Below are positions 28,719-38,902 of a stretch of 64,000 bases of DNA, one piece after another. A program made the translations under genes and the position numbers. Position 1 is the first letter of the stretch. Every line of letters begins with the position of its first letter. This DNA is from Leptospira ainlahdjerensis (lineage in GTDB: Bacteria > Spirochaetota > Leptospiria > Leptospirales > Leptospiraceae). The stretch covers positions 1 to 64,000 of the forward strand of contig NZ_JAFFPU010000041.1 of assembly GCF_016919175.1 (NCBI RefSeq). Reading direction: 5' to 3'. Below the pieces are notes generated by a model. That model worked only from the letters and a program-made list of their open reading frames with translations, had not been told where the DNA came from and ran no database searches.

Positions 28719-29741
28719 TCAGACCAATCCCCAGTCCAAACGGATCGGATAAGAATTTCGTCTTTTTTCAAAGTAGGTAGGATCTCCATTCTTCCAAGAT
28801 TCTCTCAAAAGAAAGTCTTCCTCCCGAAGAAAAGTTTCTGTTTTGAATTCTCCCTTTGTTTCCAAAAAGAATTCCAGAGGCGGCAACGGTTGATCCTCAT
28901 AAAGAATCGACAATTTTTCGGCTACACGATGGGTTCCGCTCATTCTTCCGATCTGACTGTAACCCGCGATATGAGGAGTAAAAACAGAATTTTCCGCACG
29001 CGCGAGAAAGGCTCCGAATTCTTTTGCGGGAGGTTCGGGATCAAACACATCCAATATTTTGAATATATCTTTTCTTTCCAATAATTTCAAAAACGCTTCG
29101 GGCGTGAAAATTTCCCCGCGACTCGTATTGATAAAAACACTTCGCAGTTTTAGAGAATCGACCGTCGATTCCGTGATCATCCTAAAAGTCGGTTCCGGAC
29201 CTTCTTTCGTCAAGGGAACGTGATAACTTACGATATCCGAATTCAAAACCTCCTTCCAAGAAGTGGATTCTGCCTTATAAAACGGATCGTAAAAAACGGA
29301 CTCGATTTCAAAAGACTTTAGAATTTTATGAAATTCTTTTCCAGTATGGCCGTGACCGATCATTCCCACTTTAGATCTTTTGAGTTCCTTTTCCGAAAAT
29401 CGGCTCTTAAGCCCGGCAAAACAATATTCCGCCACCGAACCTGCGTTACAACCGGGGGCGTTCAAAAAAATTCTTCCCGTTTCTTTGAGCGCGGCAAAGT
29501 CAACGTGATCCGTGCCGGAACTCACAGTCGCGAAAATTCTTACCGTCGGATATTTTTCGATCGCGTCTTTGTTTATCCTTAATCTTGTGTTTGCGACGAG
29601 AATCTCCGGCGCGTCCTTGTCCAGTCGCGAAATCTGATCCGAAGTATAAGAGCGGACATCCAATTTTTCCAAACGCGAAAAAATCTCCTTCGCTCCCGTC
29701 GTACCTTCCGGGTAATAGAGAATCGGTCTTTTCTGTTGCAC
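28719..29741 (-). CDS. D-2-hydroxyacid dehydrogenase, PdxB-like
   Basis: A 340-residue NAD-dependent dehydrogenase. The substrate domain ends with PGCNAGSVAEY, a form typical of erythronate-4-phosphate dehydrogenase (PdxB, vitamin B6 pathway). The nucleotide fold starts MIGHGHTGKEF, the catalytic arginine is in INTSRGE, the glutamate in DVFDPEPP and the histidine in TPHIAGYS. The C-terminus carries an extra roughly 60 residues as in PdxB. Assignment to erythronate-4-phosphate is plausible, not proven. The gene is divergent from the LifO-like/lnt operon. Confidence 0.78.
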   Translation of the reverse strand: MQQKRPILYYPEGTTGAKEIFSRLEKLDVRSYTSDQISRLDKDAPEILVANTRLRINKDAIEKYPTVRIFATVSSGTDHVDFAALKETGRIFLNAPGCNAGSVAEYCFAGLKSRFSEKELKRSKVGMIGHGHTGKEFHKILKSFEIESVFYDPFYKAESTSWKEVLNSDIVSYHVPLTKEGPEPTFRMITESTVDSLKLRSVFINTSRGEIFTPEAFLKLLERKDIFKILDVFDPEPPAKEFGAFLARAENSVFTPHIAGYSQIGRMSGTHRVAEKLSILYEDQPLPPLEFFLETKGEFKTETFLREEDFLLRESWKNGDPTYFEKRRNSYPIRLDWGLV

Positions 29742-29828
29742 TACTTTGTCATTTCATCCGAACCCACTTTTTCAGAAAAAACAAAAAAGGTTTGCCTTGA
29801 GAAAGAATTCTTCGAGAATCACAGGTCC

Positions 29829-30881
29829 ATGAAATCTCTCCAGGAAAGAATTACATTCCCAGCGGTAATCGTATTGATCTCCGTCATTCTCATCGCGTTG
29901 GTCTGGTTCGTTTTTTTTAGCGGAAGCGGCAGTTCCAAAAGCGGCTCCGCGAATTCTGAAACCGAATTTACTCTTCAGAGATCCGAATCGGGAGAATGGA
30001 TTTTAAACCAAGCCGTAGTCGATACTTCCAGAAGAATTTTCGACGAGAACGGTAATTGGCTCACCTTCGACGAACTCATGCAATACGCCGCAACCGGAGA
30101 AGTCAATCTTGTCTCCGAACTCTGGGCGCTCCGGAGACAATGTCCGGAAAACACCGCGTACGAACAATGTAACGAAATCATCCGCGCTTTCATCGCAGAT
30201 CACTACTCCGGTAAGGACGCCGATTATCTGATGAAACTTTTTTCGGGTTACTTGAGATACGAAACTACGATGAGAGAATTCGAACTTCCGGATAAACTCA
30301 GCCGGGCCGAAAAATACGAGATCGTCAAAAAGAAAAGAAGGGAATTTTTTTCGGATAACGACGCTAAGTTGATTTTCGGTCTGGAGGAAGCGGAAGAAAC
30401 CTATCAGGATTCTTTGAGCGGCTTTTTAAAAGACACGGAGTCTCTCAGCGGCGATAAAAGAATGGAACGATACGAAGATTACCGTAAAAACGTCTATGGT
30501 CAGTATTATAATACCGTAAAAACTCGGGAGCCTAAATACAATACTTACGAGACCGAAATGTTTTTAAGGGATAAAGAATTGGAAAAGATGAATCTTTCCG
30601 ATAGAAACGGTAAAACGAGAGCGATTCGGGAAAAGTATTTCGGTAAGGATGGAGCCGATCGTATGGACGCGGTTTATAAAGAAATCGAAGAAAGGGAAAA
30701 AAAGGAAAAACAAACTCATACCGAAGAATCCGATTGGCTTCAGAAAAATTCTAACGTAAAGGGAGAAGCGAGAGAAAAAGCTCTCATGGAAATCCGCGTT
30801 AAAAACCTCGGAAAAGAAGAAGCCGAAGAATATTCAAGAAGACTTAAGTATGAAGAGGAACTCAAGAAAAATCAAAACTGA
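29829..30881 (+). CDS. Membrane-anchored protein resembling lipase-specific foldase (LifO)
   Basis: A 350-residue bitopic protein. A short cytoplasmic start is followed by one membrane helix (about 12-34, VIVLISVILIALVWFVFF), a Gly/Ser linker, then a highly charged all-helical periplasmic part. Segments such as FDELMQYAATGEVNL (compare the RxxFDYxLSxxGE motif of foldases), the REFFSDNDAKLIFG region and the C-terminal KNLGKEEAEEYSRRL resemble lipase modulator proteins, which fold secreted lipases in the periplasm. Similarity is at motif level only. The stop overlaps the lnt start (TGATG at 30879-30883). I start at the ATG preceded by AGG; the open frame reaches 29736 inside the divergent gene. 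Confidence 0.5.
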   Translation: MKSLQERITFPAVIVLISVILIALVWFVFFSGSGSSKSGSANSETEFTLQRSESGEWILNQAVVDTSRRIFDENGNWLTFDELMQYAATGEVNLVSELWALRRQCPENTAYEQCNEIIRAFIADHYSGKDADYLMKLFSGYLRYETTMREFELPDKLSRAEKYEIVKKKRREFFSDNDAKLIFGLEEAEETYQDSLSGFLKDTESLSGDKRMERYEDYRKNVYGQYYNTVKTREPKYNTYETEMFLRDKELEKMNLSDRNGKTRAIREKYFGKDGADRMDAVYKEIEEREKKEKQTHTEESDWLQKNSNVKGEAREKALMEIRVKNLGKEEAEEYSRRLKYEEELKKNQN

Positions 30882-32629
30882 TGTTTTATCGATTCGTTCC
30901 CTTAGATTCAATTCGTTACAGAATCCTCCTTTGTTTCGGAGTGGGATTCGGCGTTCTTTTTGGACTTTCCCCTTTTTCTTTTCTAAGCGCGGGAATTTTA
31001 GCTTCGGTTTCCGCGTTATCCTTATTTTTTTCTCTCAATCGAGAATCTCCGACCCGCGCCGTTCTTTGGCTTTTCTTTCTCTCCCAAATTCTAAACTTTA
31101 CGACATTTTTCTGGATTCCGGGATCAGTTTCTCGGATCTCCGGAACTGGACCGGCGGTTTCCTTTCTTTTTTTCCTTTTTTACGGTCTGATTTCGCATAT
31201 CAAATTCGTTCCTTTCTATTTCATATTTCGTTTTTCGAATATTCAAAATTCTTCTAAACCCTGGGTTTTACTTTTATTTCCCTCGGCGGGAACGCTCGCG
31301 GATCTTATCACTTATCAAATTTTTCCCTGGTATTGGGGAAATCTTGTCTCCGGTTCGATCGTATTCGAACAGTTAGCCTCCGTTTTCGGAGTTTACGGTT
31401 TGAGTTTTCTTTTACTTTCCATCTCTTCGACTCTGATGTTTTTCATCGCTCACTTTAGAGATCGAAAAAAAAAGGAATTCAAAATCGCAGTTATCTCCCT
31501 CTTAGTGATCTCCGTCGTTTATATTTACGGTTTATATAAAATCAGGTTCGTTTCCGACTCGATCGCGGAAGGAAAAACAAAAATCCTTTCGGTTGCGCTG
31601 ATACAACCCGACACGTCTCCCGGAACCAAAGATCTTCAAACCGACGAAATCTTTCTTGCGAGCACGATGAGCAAAATACTTTCCCTTGCGCTCCAAGGAA
31701 GTATGGCTTCCGAAAAACCTCCTTCGCTTATCATTCTTCCGGAATCATCGATTCCGTTTCACGGAACGATTAATTCCGATGAAAATAAGAACGAACACAT
31801 CTATTCATCCACGATGGAAGGACTCGTCCTCTATCTCTCCAAACATACCGGCGCGGACGTTCTTTTTAACGAATTGAATATGGAAGACGGCCTATTGAGA
31901 AATCAGATCAGCCTATTCAAAAACTTGGATGGAATCACGGAACGTTATAATAAAAGAAGGCTCTTGGCCTTTGGAGAATATCTTCCTTTCGAATCGGAGT
32001 TTCCGTTTTTAAGAAAGATTTTTCGGGAGACCTCCCGTTACGTCCCCGGTAATTCTCCAAAACTTCTAACAGGAACCTCCCTAAAAGACCGAACAAGTGT
32101 TCCGCCTCCTAACAGACGCGATCTCGCAAAAATCGGCGTCCCGGATGAAGTAAGAATCGGCTTCGATTCTCCGAAAATACAATCTGAGAAAATTAAAAAT
32201 TTAGAATATTCTTATTCGATTCTTCCTCTTTTGTGTTACGAAGCGATGTTCACCGATCTTGTGCTCGATTATTTTAATTCCGAAGAACGCCCCGATCTTC
32301 TGGTCAATCTCACCAACGATTCCTGGTTTGATTCCGAATTGGAAGCGAACCAACATTCCGGAACCGTTCGTCTGCGCGCGATCGAAACCGGAATTCCGAT
32401 GATTCGTTCCACCGTATCGGGAATTACGGATGTTTGGGATTCGAGAGGAATTTCATTGATTCAACCGATCGGATTTCATGAAACCGCGATCCGCACGTTT
32501 TCGATTCAACTCAATCCTTCCAGCGCAACCTTTTATACAAAAATCGGAAATACTTTTCTTTGGATTGCTTCCTCACTGATTGTTTTACTTCGGCTCTTCT
32601 TAGTGTTCCGAAGCGGAAGGAAAATTTGA
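30881..32629 (+). CDS. lnt: Apolipoprotein N-acyltransferase
   Basis: An inner-membrane enzyme that adds the third acyl chain to lipoproteins. About six to seven membrane helices fill residues 1-215 and one more the C-terminus (about 555-577). The nitrilase-like periplasmic domain carries the catalytic triad: Glu in IILPESSIPFHG, Lys in YNKRRLLAFGEYLPFE and Cys in LLCYEAMF, with NLTNDSWFD as a further signature. At 582 residues it is slightly longer than E. coli Lnt. It is translationally coupled to the LifO-like gene, which hints at a joint envelope role. Confidence 0.93.
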   Translation: MFYRFVPLDSIRYRILLCFGVGFGVLFGLSPFSFLSAGILASVSALSLFFSLNRESPTRAVLWLFFLSQILNFTTFFWIPGSVSRISGTGPAVSFLFFLFYGLISHIKFVPFYFIFRFSNIQNSSKPWVLLLFPSAGTLADLITYQIFPWYWGNLVSGSIVFEQLASVFGVYGLSFLLLSISSTLMFFIAHFRDRKKKEFKIAVISLLVISVVYIYGLYKIRFVSDSIAEGKTKILSVALIQPDTSPGTKDLQTDEIFLASTMSKILSLALQGSMASEKPPSLIILPESSIPFHGTINSDENKNEHIYSSTMEGLVLYLSKHTGADVLFNELNMEDGLLRNQISLFKNLDGITERYNKRRLLAFGEYLPFESEFPFLRKIFRETSRYVPGNSPKLLTGTSLKDRTSVPPPNRRDLAKIGVPDEVRIGFDSPKIQSEKIKNLEYSYSILPLLCYEAMFTDLVLDYFNSEERPDLLVNLTNDSWFDSELEANQHSGTVRLRAIETGIPMIRSTVSGITDVWDSRGISLIQPIGFHETAIRTFSIQLNPSSATFYTKIGNTFLWIASSLIVLLRLFLVFRSGRKI

Positions 32630-33403
32630 ATGCTCGAACACACGTTTTGCCATTTACCGGGTATAGATTCGGTCGAAGAAAAAAATCTTTGGGAAAAGGG
32701 GGTTCTTAACTGGAAAGATCTGAAGGATTATTTAAGAACTGAATCAGTTCCGATCAAAAATCTCATCTTAGACGCATTAGAATTTTCTAAAAAAGAATTG
32801 GAACGGGAGAATTTTTTTTACTTCTTCCACGTTCTTTCCGCAAAACATCACTGGCGATTATTTCCCACGATCCGTCAAAAACTGCTCTATCTCGATATCG
32901 AAACGACCGGTTTGGCGAGCGAAGATAGAACCACAATGATCGGAACCTACGACGGAACCGAATACAAAGCTTACACCCGCGGGTTCAACCTGGATTTATT
33001 CTTGGACAATGTGAGTCCCGATCGAATTTTTGTCACTTACAACGGAATCGCCTTTGACGTCCCTTTTCTGGAAAGGGAATTTAACGTTCGTTTTAGGAAC
33101 AACCACATTGATATTATGTTTTTCTTAAGGTCTCTAGGAATCAAAGGCGGACTCAAAGGTTGCGAAAAAACCTTGGGAATCAGCAGACCGGAAGAAGCCG
33201 CGATCAACGGCGCTGACGCAGTCAAACTCTGGAGACAATATGTAGACTACGACGATACCGACGCTCTGAGAATCTTAGAAGGTTACAACCGGGAAGACAC
33301 TGTGAATCTTGAAATCCTTTTCATCAGAGGATACAATTTAAAAATCAAAGAAACTGCGTTCTATGGAGAAATCATCAGAGAACCCGGAGACTTTCGGTCT
33401 TAA
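32630..33403 (+). CDS. YprB-type RNase H-like exonuclease domain protein
   Basis: A 257-residue protein starting directly at the end of lnt. The N-terminal 80 residues contain a short helical segment (LPGIDSVEEKNLWEKGVLNW, resembling a helix-hairpin-helix). From about residue 84 a DEDD-type exonuclease fold follows: Exo I YLDIETTG, Exo II TYNGIAFDVPFLEREF, Exo III YNREDTVNLEIL. This is the YprB ribonuclease H-like family, proposed to act on nucleic acids; the substrate is unknown. Confidence 0.82.
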   Translation: MLEHTFCHLPGIDSVEEKNLWEKGVLNWKDLKDYLRTESVPIKNLILDALEFSKKELERENFFYFFHVLSAKHHWRLFPTIRQKLLYLDIETTGLASEDRTTMIGTYDGTEYKAYTRGFNLDLFLDNVSPDRIFVTYNGIAFDVPFLEREFNVRFRNNHIDIMFFLRSLGIKGGLKGCEKTLGISRPEEAAINGADAVKLWRQYVDYDDTDALRILEGYNREDTVNLEILFIRGYNLKIKETAFYGEIIREPGDFRS

Positions 33404-33836
33404 CGGATTTTGAAACCTCTTCTTCAAGATCCGCGCGGCGGTGGATTTTTGTCGGAGTTCCGACGGATGAGAAGAGGAGCTTTTTTACTTGCAAGATTAG
33501 AATTTTCTGATATAGGAAAGTTTCCCGGAGTTTTTCCCGCCACCGCGCCCCTCCACCCAAAATCAGGGCGGGGCGCGCGACTTTCACGGAGGAGCGTCGG
33601 AGTTCCAACAAATTCTTTCTGAAGATCCAAACAACTTGTGGAGAAGGTTATCCATCCTAGATAGGGTTACTGGAGCGGAGTTTAATTTCGAAAAAAATCA
33701 GACAAACGGAAACGAACCTGAATTTCCATTTCTTTTTATCTGGGATTCTTATCTTTGATCTACTTTCTATTTTATTTATTTCTGAAGAATTTTGCCCTCG
33801 AAAAAATCAGTCGATTTTCAAACGAAAAAGCAATTC
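33404..33836. other. 433-bp intergenic region with one structured repeat
   Basis: Contains repeat copy C (33451-33609) and, 20 bases beyond, the flank CAACTTGTGGAGAAGGTTAT shared with copy E. The rest is AT-rich. The gene on the right is convergent, so this is a gap between 3' ends. No supported reading frame. Confidence 0.55.
33451..33609 (-). repeat. Intergenic structured repeat, copy C
   Basis: Inverted relative to copy B. Its ends are GTCGGAGTTCCGAC (33451-33464) and CGTCGGAGTTCCAAC (33595-33609), with a GC-rich hairpin core CCCCTCCACCC and GGGCGGGG between. Here both ends are of the GTCGGA type. Confidence 0.85.
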
Positions 33837-34859
33837 CTATTCGCCGCCGATCCAGCGATACTTTTCATAAGGAGGGTCGATTTCCAGAATCTGAACCTGA
33901 CCTTGATCTATCAGTTTTCGAATCAGGGAATGCATGATCGCCAAAGCGGTGTTATAGTAACCGCTATTCGCTACTTTTTCTCCCATTGCTTCCAATACCA
34001 AAGTGGAAAGATCCTGATCGTTTTCTTTTAAACGACGAACCACTCCCCTTTCCAAGAGATTGAGAGTTTTAGAAAGAAGTTTGATCGCCCTCTGCGGATC
34101 TTCCGGTTCCGGTCCATGCGCGGGAAGAAGTCTTCGGATCGGCAGTTTGGAAAGCCGATCTAAGGATCGGTGATAGTCGTAGAGATTTCCGTCGATTTCC
34201 GCATAGATAGAGGAAATGTTCTGCAAAACCAAATCGCCAGTGAAATAAATTTTTTCTCCGAGAATATATGGAGTCAAATGCCATCGATTGTGCCCCGGCG
34301 TATAAAGAATTCCGATCTCTCTTCCGCCGGCCACGATCACGTCCCCCTCTACGAGTTCTACGTCGAAGTTTAAATAAGGATCGACCCTTTCCGAATTATT
34401 GAGAGCGTCTTGGAATTCGAAAATTCCCGTGTCCACTCTTTTGAGCTCCTCCGCTCGAACTGAATTATCGTGATGCCCTTTGTAGACCAATCTCCGCATC
34501 GCCCTTTGAAAAACTTGGACAAATTCCACGTAGTTGTCGATGCCCGCGGCCATCCCGGCCATAGCGTATAACTTCGCATCGGTATAATAACGAAGAGTCA
34601 AAGCCGCGCTCATATGATCCAGATGATTGTGAGTGTAGATGATGTGTTTGATTTTGCTCAAAGAAAGACCGATCTTCTTGAGCGCTTTTTGTAAAAGTCC
34701 TAGATTTTCAATATAACCCGAATCTATAATCGTAGGCTCGCCGTCGGGGAGAATATAAATGTTGTTAGGTGAATAGAACGGCTGAGGAATTTCAGTTTTG
34801 AAAATCCCATCGCCGATCTCCTGCACATCGGGTATGGAATCGTATCGATGAATTTTCAT
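33837..34859 (-). CDS. Metallo-beta-lactamase-fold hydrolase
   Basis: A 340-residue enzyme with the metal-binding motif THNHLDHMSAAL (HxHxDH). A second histidine lies in YTPGHNRWHLTPY, an aspartate in YFTGDLVL and a late histidine in LLPAHGPEPEDP, i.e. the full ligand set of the glyoxalase II-like/MBL hydrolase group. The C-terminal roughly 90 residues form a helical domain as in LACTB2-type and winged-helix MBL proteins. The substrate is unknown. Monocistronic by position. Confidence 0.85.
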   Translation of the reverse strand: MKIHRYDSIPDVQEIGDGIFKTEIPQPFYSPNNIYILPDGEPTIIDSGYIENLGLLQKALKKIGLSLSKIKHIIYTHNHLDHMSAALTLRYYTDAKLYAMAGMAAGIDNYVEFVQVFQRAMRRLVYKGHHDNSVRAEELKRVDTGIFEFQDALNNSERVDPYLNFDVELVEGDVIVAGGREIGILYTPGHNRWHLTPYILGEKIYFTGDLVLQNISSIYAEIDGNLYDYHRSLDRLSKLPIRRLLPAHGPEPEDPQRAIKLLSKTLNLLERGVVRRLKENDQDLSTLVLEAMGEKVANSGYYNTALAIMHSLIRKLIDQGQVQILEIDPPYEKYRWIGGE

Positions 34860-34969
34860 TAAACTCTCCCAAAAAGAGCGGACCTCTTTGATTACAAAGT
34901 CTTTCGGTGAGCACAGGCGGGCAAATGAAATTTCAATCCACGTGCGACGAAGGATAATGCCGAATCGAC

Positions 34970-35365
34970 CTAATTCTTACCGCAACAAACCTTAACCGCG
35001 TCTAACAATTGTTTCGGGTCCCAAGGCTTAGGAAGAACGGCGTATGTTCCAGCTTCTTTCATTACTCTTTCCACTGCGGCTTCGTCCACGTGCCCAGTGA
35101 TCAAAATAGAGCGTATCTCTGGATATTTTTGATGAACTAAAATTAGAAATTCGTCCCCCTTAATACCGGGCATTCTCCAATCGGAAAGTATAAGAATAAC
35201 GTTGATTCCGTTTCCTACCAACTCATCCACAACCTCAAGAGCTTCTTTTGCGTTGATCGCCGTTTCATATTGAAATTCGTTTCCGAATTGTTTTTTCAAT
35301 TCTTGTTTCAAAGCGATCAAGATAATCGGTTCGTCGTCCACACAGAGAATCGCGTTATTATTCAT
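34970..35365 (-). CDS. Stand-alone response-regulator receiver protein
   Basis: 131 residues consisting of a receiver domain only: acidic pocket CVDDEPII, phospho-acceptor Asp62 in [10 protein letters not shown], switch Thr in ILITGH and the conserved Lys in VLPKPWDP. The PKPWD ending is typical of regulators that pair with cyclic-di-GMP or phosphatase systems. There is no output domain, so it probably works by protein contact. It is 24 bases downstream of a large histidine kinase gene on the same strand, its likely cognate kinase. Confidence 0.92.
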   Translation of the reverse strand: MNNNAILCVDDEPIILIALKQELKKQFGNEFQYETAINAKEALEVVDELVGNGINVILILSDWRMPGIKGDEFLILVHQKYPEIRSILITGHVDEAAVERVMKEAGTYAVLPKPWDPKQLLDAVKVCCGKN

Positions 35366-35389
35366 AGTATTTTATTAAAGGTATCTCCG

Positions 35390-38300
35390 TTATACCGAGC
35401 CTGCAGACTTCAACCGCACGCTAAATGTCGTTTTTCCAGGAACACTCTCGAACTCTATCTTACCGCCCATCTTCTCTATAATTTTCTTACAAATATCCAA
35501 CCCGAGTCCGATTCCTTCGCCTTGTTTTTTTGTGGTAAAAAAAGGTTCGAAGATCTTGTCTTTTACTGAATCCGGAATACCGCTCCCAGAATCGATAAAA
35601 GAAGTTATAATCCAAGAATCCTGTTTTTCAATTCTGATTTCTATCTTGCCTTGATAATTCATCGCCTGCAAACCATTATTCAAAAGATTGATCCAAACTT
35701 GATTGAGTTTGTTTCCGTTTCCAAGACAAAGTTCTTCCGTCCGATAATCCCTATAAACCTCGACTCCGTATTTTATCTTTGTATGATATAAGGTAAGAAT
35801 GGTTTCAATTTCGGATTTTATATCCACCGGAACGATTTCGCCTTCTTGATCGTTGATTCCCGGATTTAGATAATTCTTCAAAGCCTCGACCACGTGAGAG
35901 GCCTTTCCGCTCGCAATCGAAATGACATTGCTCAATCTTACGATCGTTGAAAAAGAGGACACTGCCGTCAAAATCTCCATTCTCTTTTCGGTCCTCAAAA
36001 GATCTGGGAGTTTTTCTTTCAATCGATACACTCCCGCATCCAACACTGAGTTCGCTACGTTATCAAAATCCGGGACTCCCTCGTTTTGAAAAATTTGAAC
36101 CAGTTCCTTTTTCAAACTCCGATTCGGTATGATCTCCGATTGGGAAGCGTCCTGTAGACTTTCCGCTAAAAGAATTTTAAAATCCTGAACCTCTTCCTCG
36201 CTAAAACTAAAAATCAGATTTGGAATTTCCCTAATTTCATTTTGAAGAATTTCAAGTATGGCCCGGTTTGAAGATACGATCGCTCCCAGAGGTGTGTTGA
36301 GTTCATGGGTCATTCCCGCCGCGAGCTGACCTATGGCGGCCAACTTTTCGGATAAAAGCAATTGATCCTGCGCTCCGTGAAGCTCCTTCATCGTCTTTTC
36401 GAGATTGTGAACCGCTTCCACCAAATCGATATTCGATCTGCGAAGTTCCTCGGTTCGAAGATCGATCTTTTTTTCCAAGTTTGCATTGAGATCCAAGATC
36501 GTCTCTTCGGCTTCCTTATTTTTGGTTATATCGTAGATAATTCCGAATATTTGCGTGGGAGATCCGTTCGAATTTCTTTTATAGACCAATTCTCTGGAAA
36601 TCAACCATCTCCAATTTCCGTCTTTATGTTTCATTCGATATTGGTGTTCGATCAAATCCTTATCGCTTGCCTTCTCATAACGCGGAAGGATTTCTTTGAG
36701 ATAAATCTCGTAATCGCTCGGATGCATCAGAGTTCGAACCACATGATCTTCCATCGACTGCAATTCATCCACCGAATATCCAAGAACCATCTCGATCCCA
36801 TTGTTACTATAGACGTTTTTTTTCTCTACTATATCATAAATATATAATATATCAGGAGTGATATCCAGAATCGACTCTATAAACTGATTTCTTTCCCTAA
36901 GATTTTCCTCGATTCGTTTTAGTTCGGTCACGTCGACCATCACACCTCGAAGCCATTTTGGCCGATTGTCGGAAACGATCACTTTTACGATATCCCGGAG
37001 CCAAACCGAACTTCCGTCCTTTCTCAAAAACCGATATTCAAAGTCGTGGGCCTCCATTCTTCCCGTGCAGGCGATACAATAATCGACGGCCCAAATCCGA
37101 TCGTCGGGATGAAGATGATCCGCCCAAAAGCCAGGTTCTTTCCATTCATCGACGGAATAGCCGAGCATACTTACGACCTGTTGACTTATGAAAGTGAAAT
37201 TAAAGTTTGTAGCATCGGCTTCCCAGACGATTCCGGGAGTTGTGTCCACAAGATCTCGGAATCTTTCCTCGCTCGACTTCGTTCTTCGAAATGATTCCTG
37301 CAGTTGTTCCGCCATGTGATTAAAGGAGTGGGATAGAGTTCCCAATTCTTCCAGACGGCTGCTTGGAACCCTTTGTTTAAAATCTCCGTGAGCCATCGCG
37401 CGGCTTGCATTCAGAATTTTTTGAATCGGAGCCGTTACAATCCCGGCAAGAAACGCTCCGATTAGAAGCGAAAGTGTAAGCGCGATCGCAAACACCATCG
37501 CGGATTGACTACTCCCGATTCTTACTCCCTCCAAATAATATGCGGCGGGAATCGAGGTGATCACGATCCAATTCTTATCTCCATGATTGTCCTCGTAGGG
37601 AGTCGCCTGATTGAGCCAAGTTTCCAAAGACAAAGGTTTTGCCGTGATCACATCAAAACTAAATTGTACGGGAGATTTTAAAGAGTTGAGATCCCCCAGA
37701 TTTTTTCTCAGAGCCTGGATTGCGTTTACAAAAACGGGATCCCCTTCTATTCCTTCCTTCCAACCTCCGGCGTTTTCGTATTTGGAAGAAGCGATCAGAA
37801 CTCCCGTTCGATCAATGATGATCGCACGACCGTGTTCAGCTATGCTCGTCGATTTTAGAAGGGGAAGAATCCCCTTTAAACGAAGAGGTTCTTCCTGTTT
37901 TTTGGAATTCTCCAAATAACGATCCAATTGAAAATTTATATTTTCCGAAATTTCCTGATGTAATCTTCCCGCAAGTTTATCCGCCGCATTCTCCGAACTT
38001 CTTAGATTGAGATAGGCGGTCATTCCGACCATAACCATAACGAGAAAGATAAACGGAGTCACCATGAACATTCGGATCGGCAAACCAAGGATCGGCTTTT
38101 CATCCTCTTCGTTTCGATCCTTAACTTCGCTCCAAAGCCATTCCTTTCTATGGAATGCGAATTCTCTCACATGACCGGGGATTTGAATCCAGAAGAGCCC
38201 GTATTTTTTTGCAAGAGGAAATACGACAAGCATCGCAAACGGCGCTAAAATCCAGGTGATCGAGGTCGTAAAAAACAAAGCCGGAGTAATGTTTCTATAG

Positions 38301-38893
38301 GAAATCCCGGGTGTAAAACGATTCGCACAGATATATCCCCAGAGTTGAGGCTCGATCGCCATAAAGACAAAAACGAAAACTAAATAGTAAAACCAGGTTT
38401 TGACCTTACGAAAATCGGGATCCCTTCCTATCAATTGATAAGCGACCCAAAAACATGCAGGATTTATAAAGTATCCCAAAAGCCAATCGGCTAAAAAGTC
38501 GGGTGGAACTCCTTCTATCAAATCGGAAAGACCGTAGGCAAAAGGAACCGCGATCAAAGCGGGATAACCGAACAAAACGATACAGAGAAAAACGGAAAGG
38601 TCTTTGAGAGACTCGAACGTTTGAGCTCCCGGAACCAAAATGATAAACGAACCCAAATAGCCGGTTATAAAAATGAGAACAAAAGTGAGAGGAATGCTCA
38701 GAAACGCTTGTGTATCCCAAGACTGACGCTCTCTCCCGAAACAGAATTTTCCTCCGGGTTTGTAAGTAAAACCCCCGAACGCGGAAATCATAAGGATCAA
38801 ACCCAGGAAATAGCCGAAACTTCCCCAGACCTCTAAGAGAGAAAGGGGAATCGTTTGAAAAATAGATTCAAACCAGTGGACTGATAGCTGCAT
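35390..38893 (-). CDS. Large membrane histidine kinase with Cache/HAMP/PAS domains
   Basis: An 1167-residue kinase. An N-terminal multi-helix membrane module (about seven helices, residues 15-240) is followed by a second helix pair (about 290 and 485) enclosing an extracytoplasmic Cache-like domain (RAIIIDRTGVLIASSKYENAGG). Then come HAMP (about 500-555), two PAS/PAC domains (about 560-680 and 690-805), a coiled coil (about 810-845), His863 in AAGMTHELNTPLGAIV, and the ATPase domain with QVWINLLNNGLQAM near 1070 and GEGIGLGLDIC near 1135. The H-box to N-box spacing of about 207 residues reveals the same helical insertion as the kinase at 17743-20124. It lies between a membrane-protein gene (9 bases upstream) and the response regulator. 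Confidence 0.9.
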   Translation of the reverse strand: MQLSVHWFESIFQTIPLSLLEVWGSFGYFLGLILMISAFGGFTYKPGGKFCFGRERQSWDTQAFLSIPLTFVLIFITGYLGSFIILVPGAQTFESLKDLSVFLCIVLFGYPALIAVPFAYGLSDLIEGVPPDFLADWLLGYFINPACFWVAYQLIGRDPDFRKVKTWFYYLVFVFVFMAIEPQLWGYICANRFTPGISYRNITPALFFTTSITWILAPFAMLVVFPLAKKYGLFWIQIPGHVREFAFHRKEWLWSEVKDRNEEDEKPILGLPIRMFMVTPFIFLVMVMVGMTAYLNLRSSENAADKLAGRLHQEISENINFQLDRYLENSKKQEEPLRLKGILPLLKSTSIAEHGRAIIIDRTGVLIASSKYENAGGWKEGIEGDPVFVNAIQALRKNLGDLNSLKSPVQFSFDVITAKPLSLETWLNQATPYEDNHGDKNWIVITSIPAAYYLEGVRIGSSQSAMVFAIALTLSLLIGAFLAGIVTAPIQKILNASRAMAHGDFKQRVPSSRLEELGTLSHSFNHMAEQLQESFRRTKSSEERFRDLVDTTPGIVWEADATNFNFTFISQQVVSMLGYSVDEWKEPGFWADHLHPDDRIWAVDYCIACTGRMEAHDFEYRFLRKDGSSVWLRDIVKVIVSDNRPKWLRGVMVDVTELKRIEENLRERNQFIESILDITPDILYIYDIVEKKNVYSNNGIEMVLGYSVDELQSMEDHVVRTLMHPSDYEIYLKEILPRYEKASDKDLIEHQYRMKHKDGNWRWLISRELVYKRNSNGSPTQIFGIIYDITKNKEAEETILDLNANLEKKIDLRTEELRRSNIDLVEAVHNLEKTMKELHGAQDQLLLSEKLAAIGQLAAGMTHELNTPLGAIVSSNRAILEILQNEIREIPNLIFSFSEEEVQDFKILLAESLQDASQSEIIPNRSLKKELVQIFQNEGVPDFDNVANSVLDAGVYRLKEKLPDLLRTEKRMEILTAVSSFSTIVRLSNVISIASGKASHVVEALKNYLNPGINDQEGEIVPVDIKSEIETILTLYHTKIKYGVEVYRDYRTEELCLGNGNKLNQVWINLLNNGLQAMNYQGKIEIRIEKQDSWIITSFIDSGSGIPDSVKDKIFEPFFTTKKQGEGIGLGLDICKKIIEKMGGKIEFESVPGKTTFSVRLKSAGSV

Positions 38894-38902
38894 TCAATGA
38901 TC

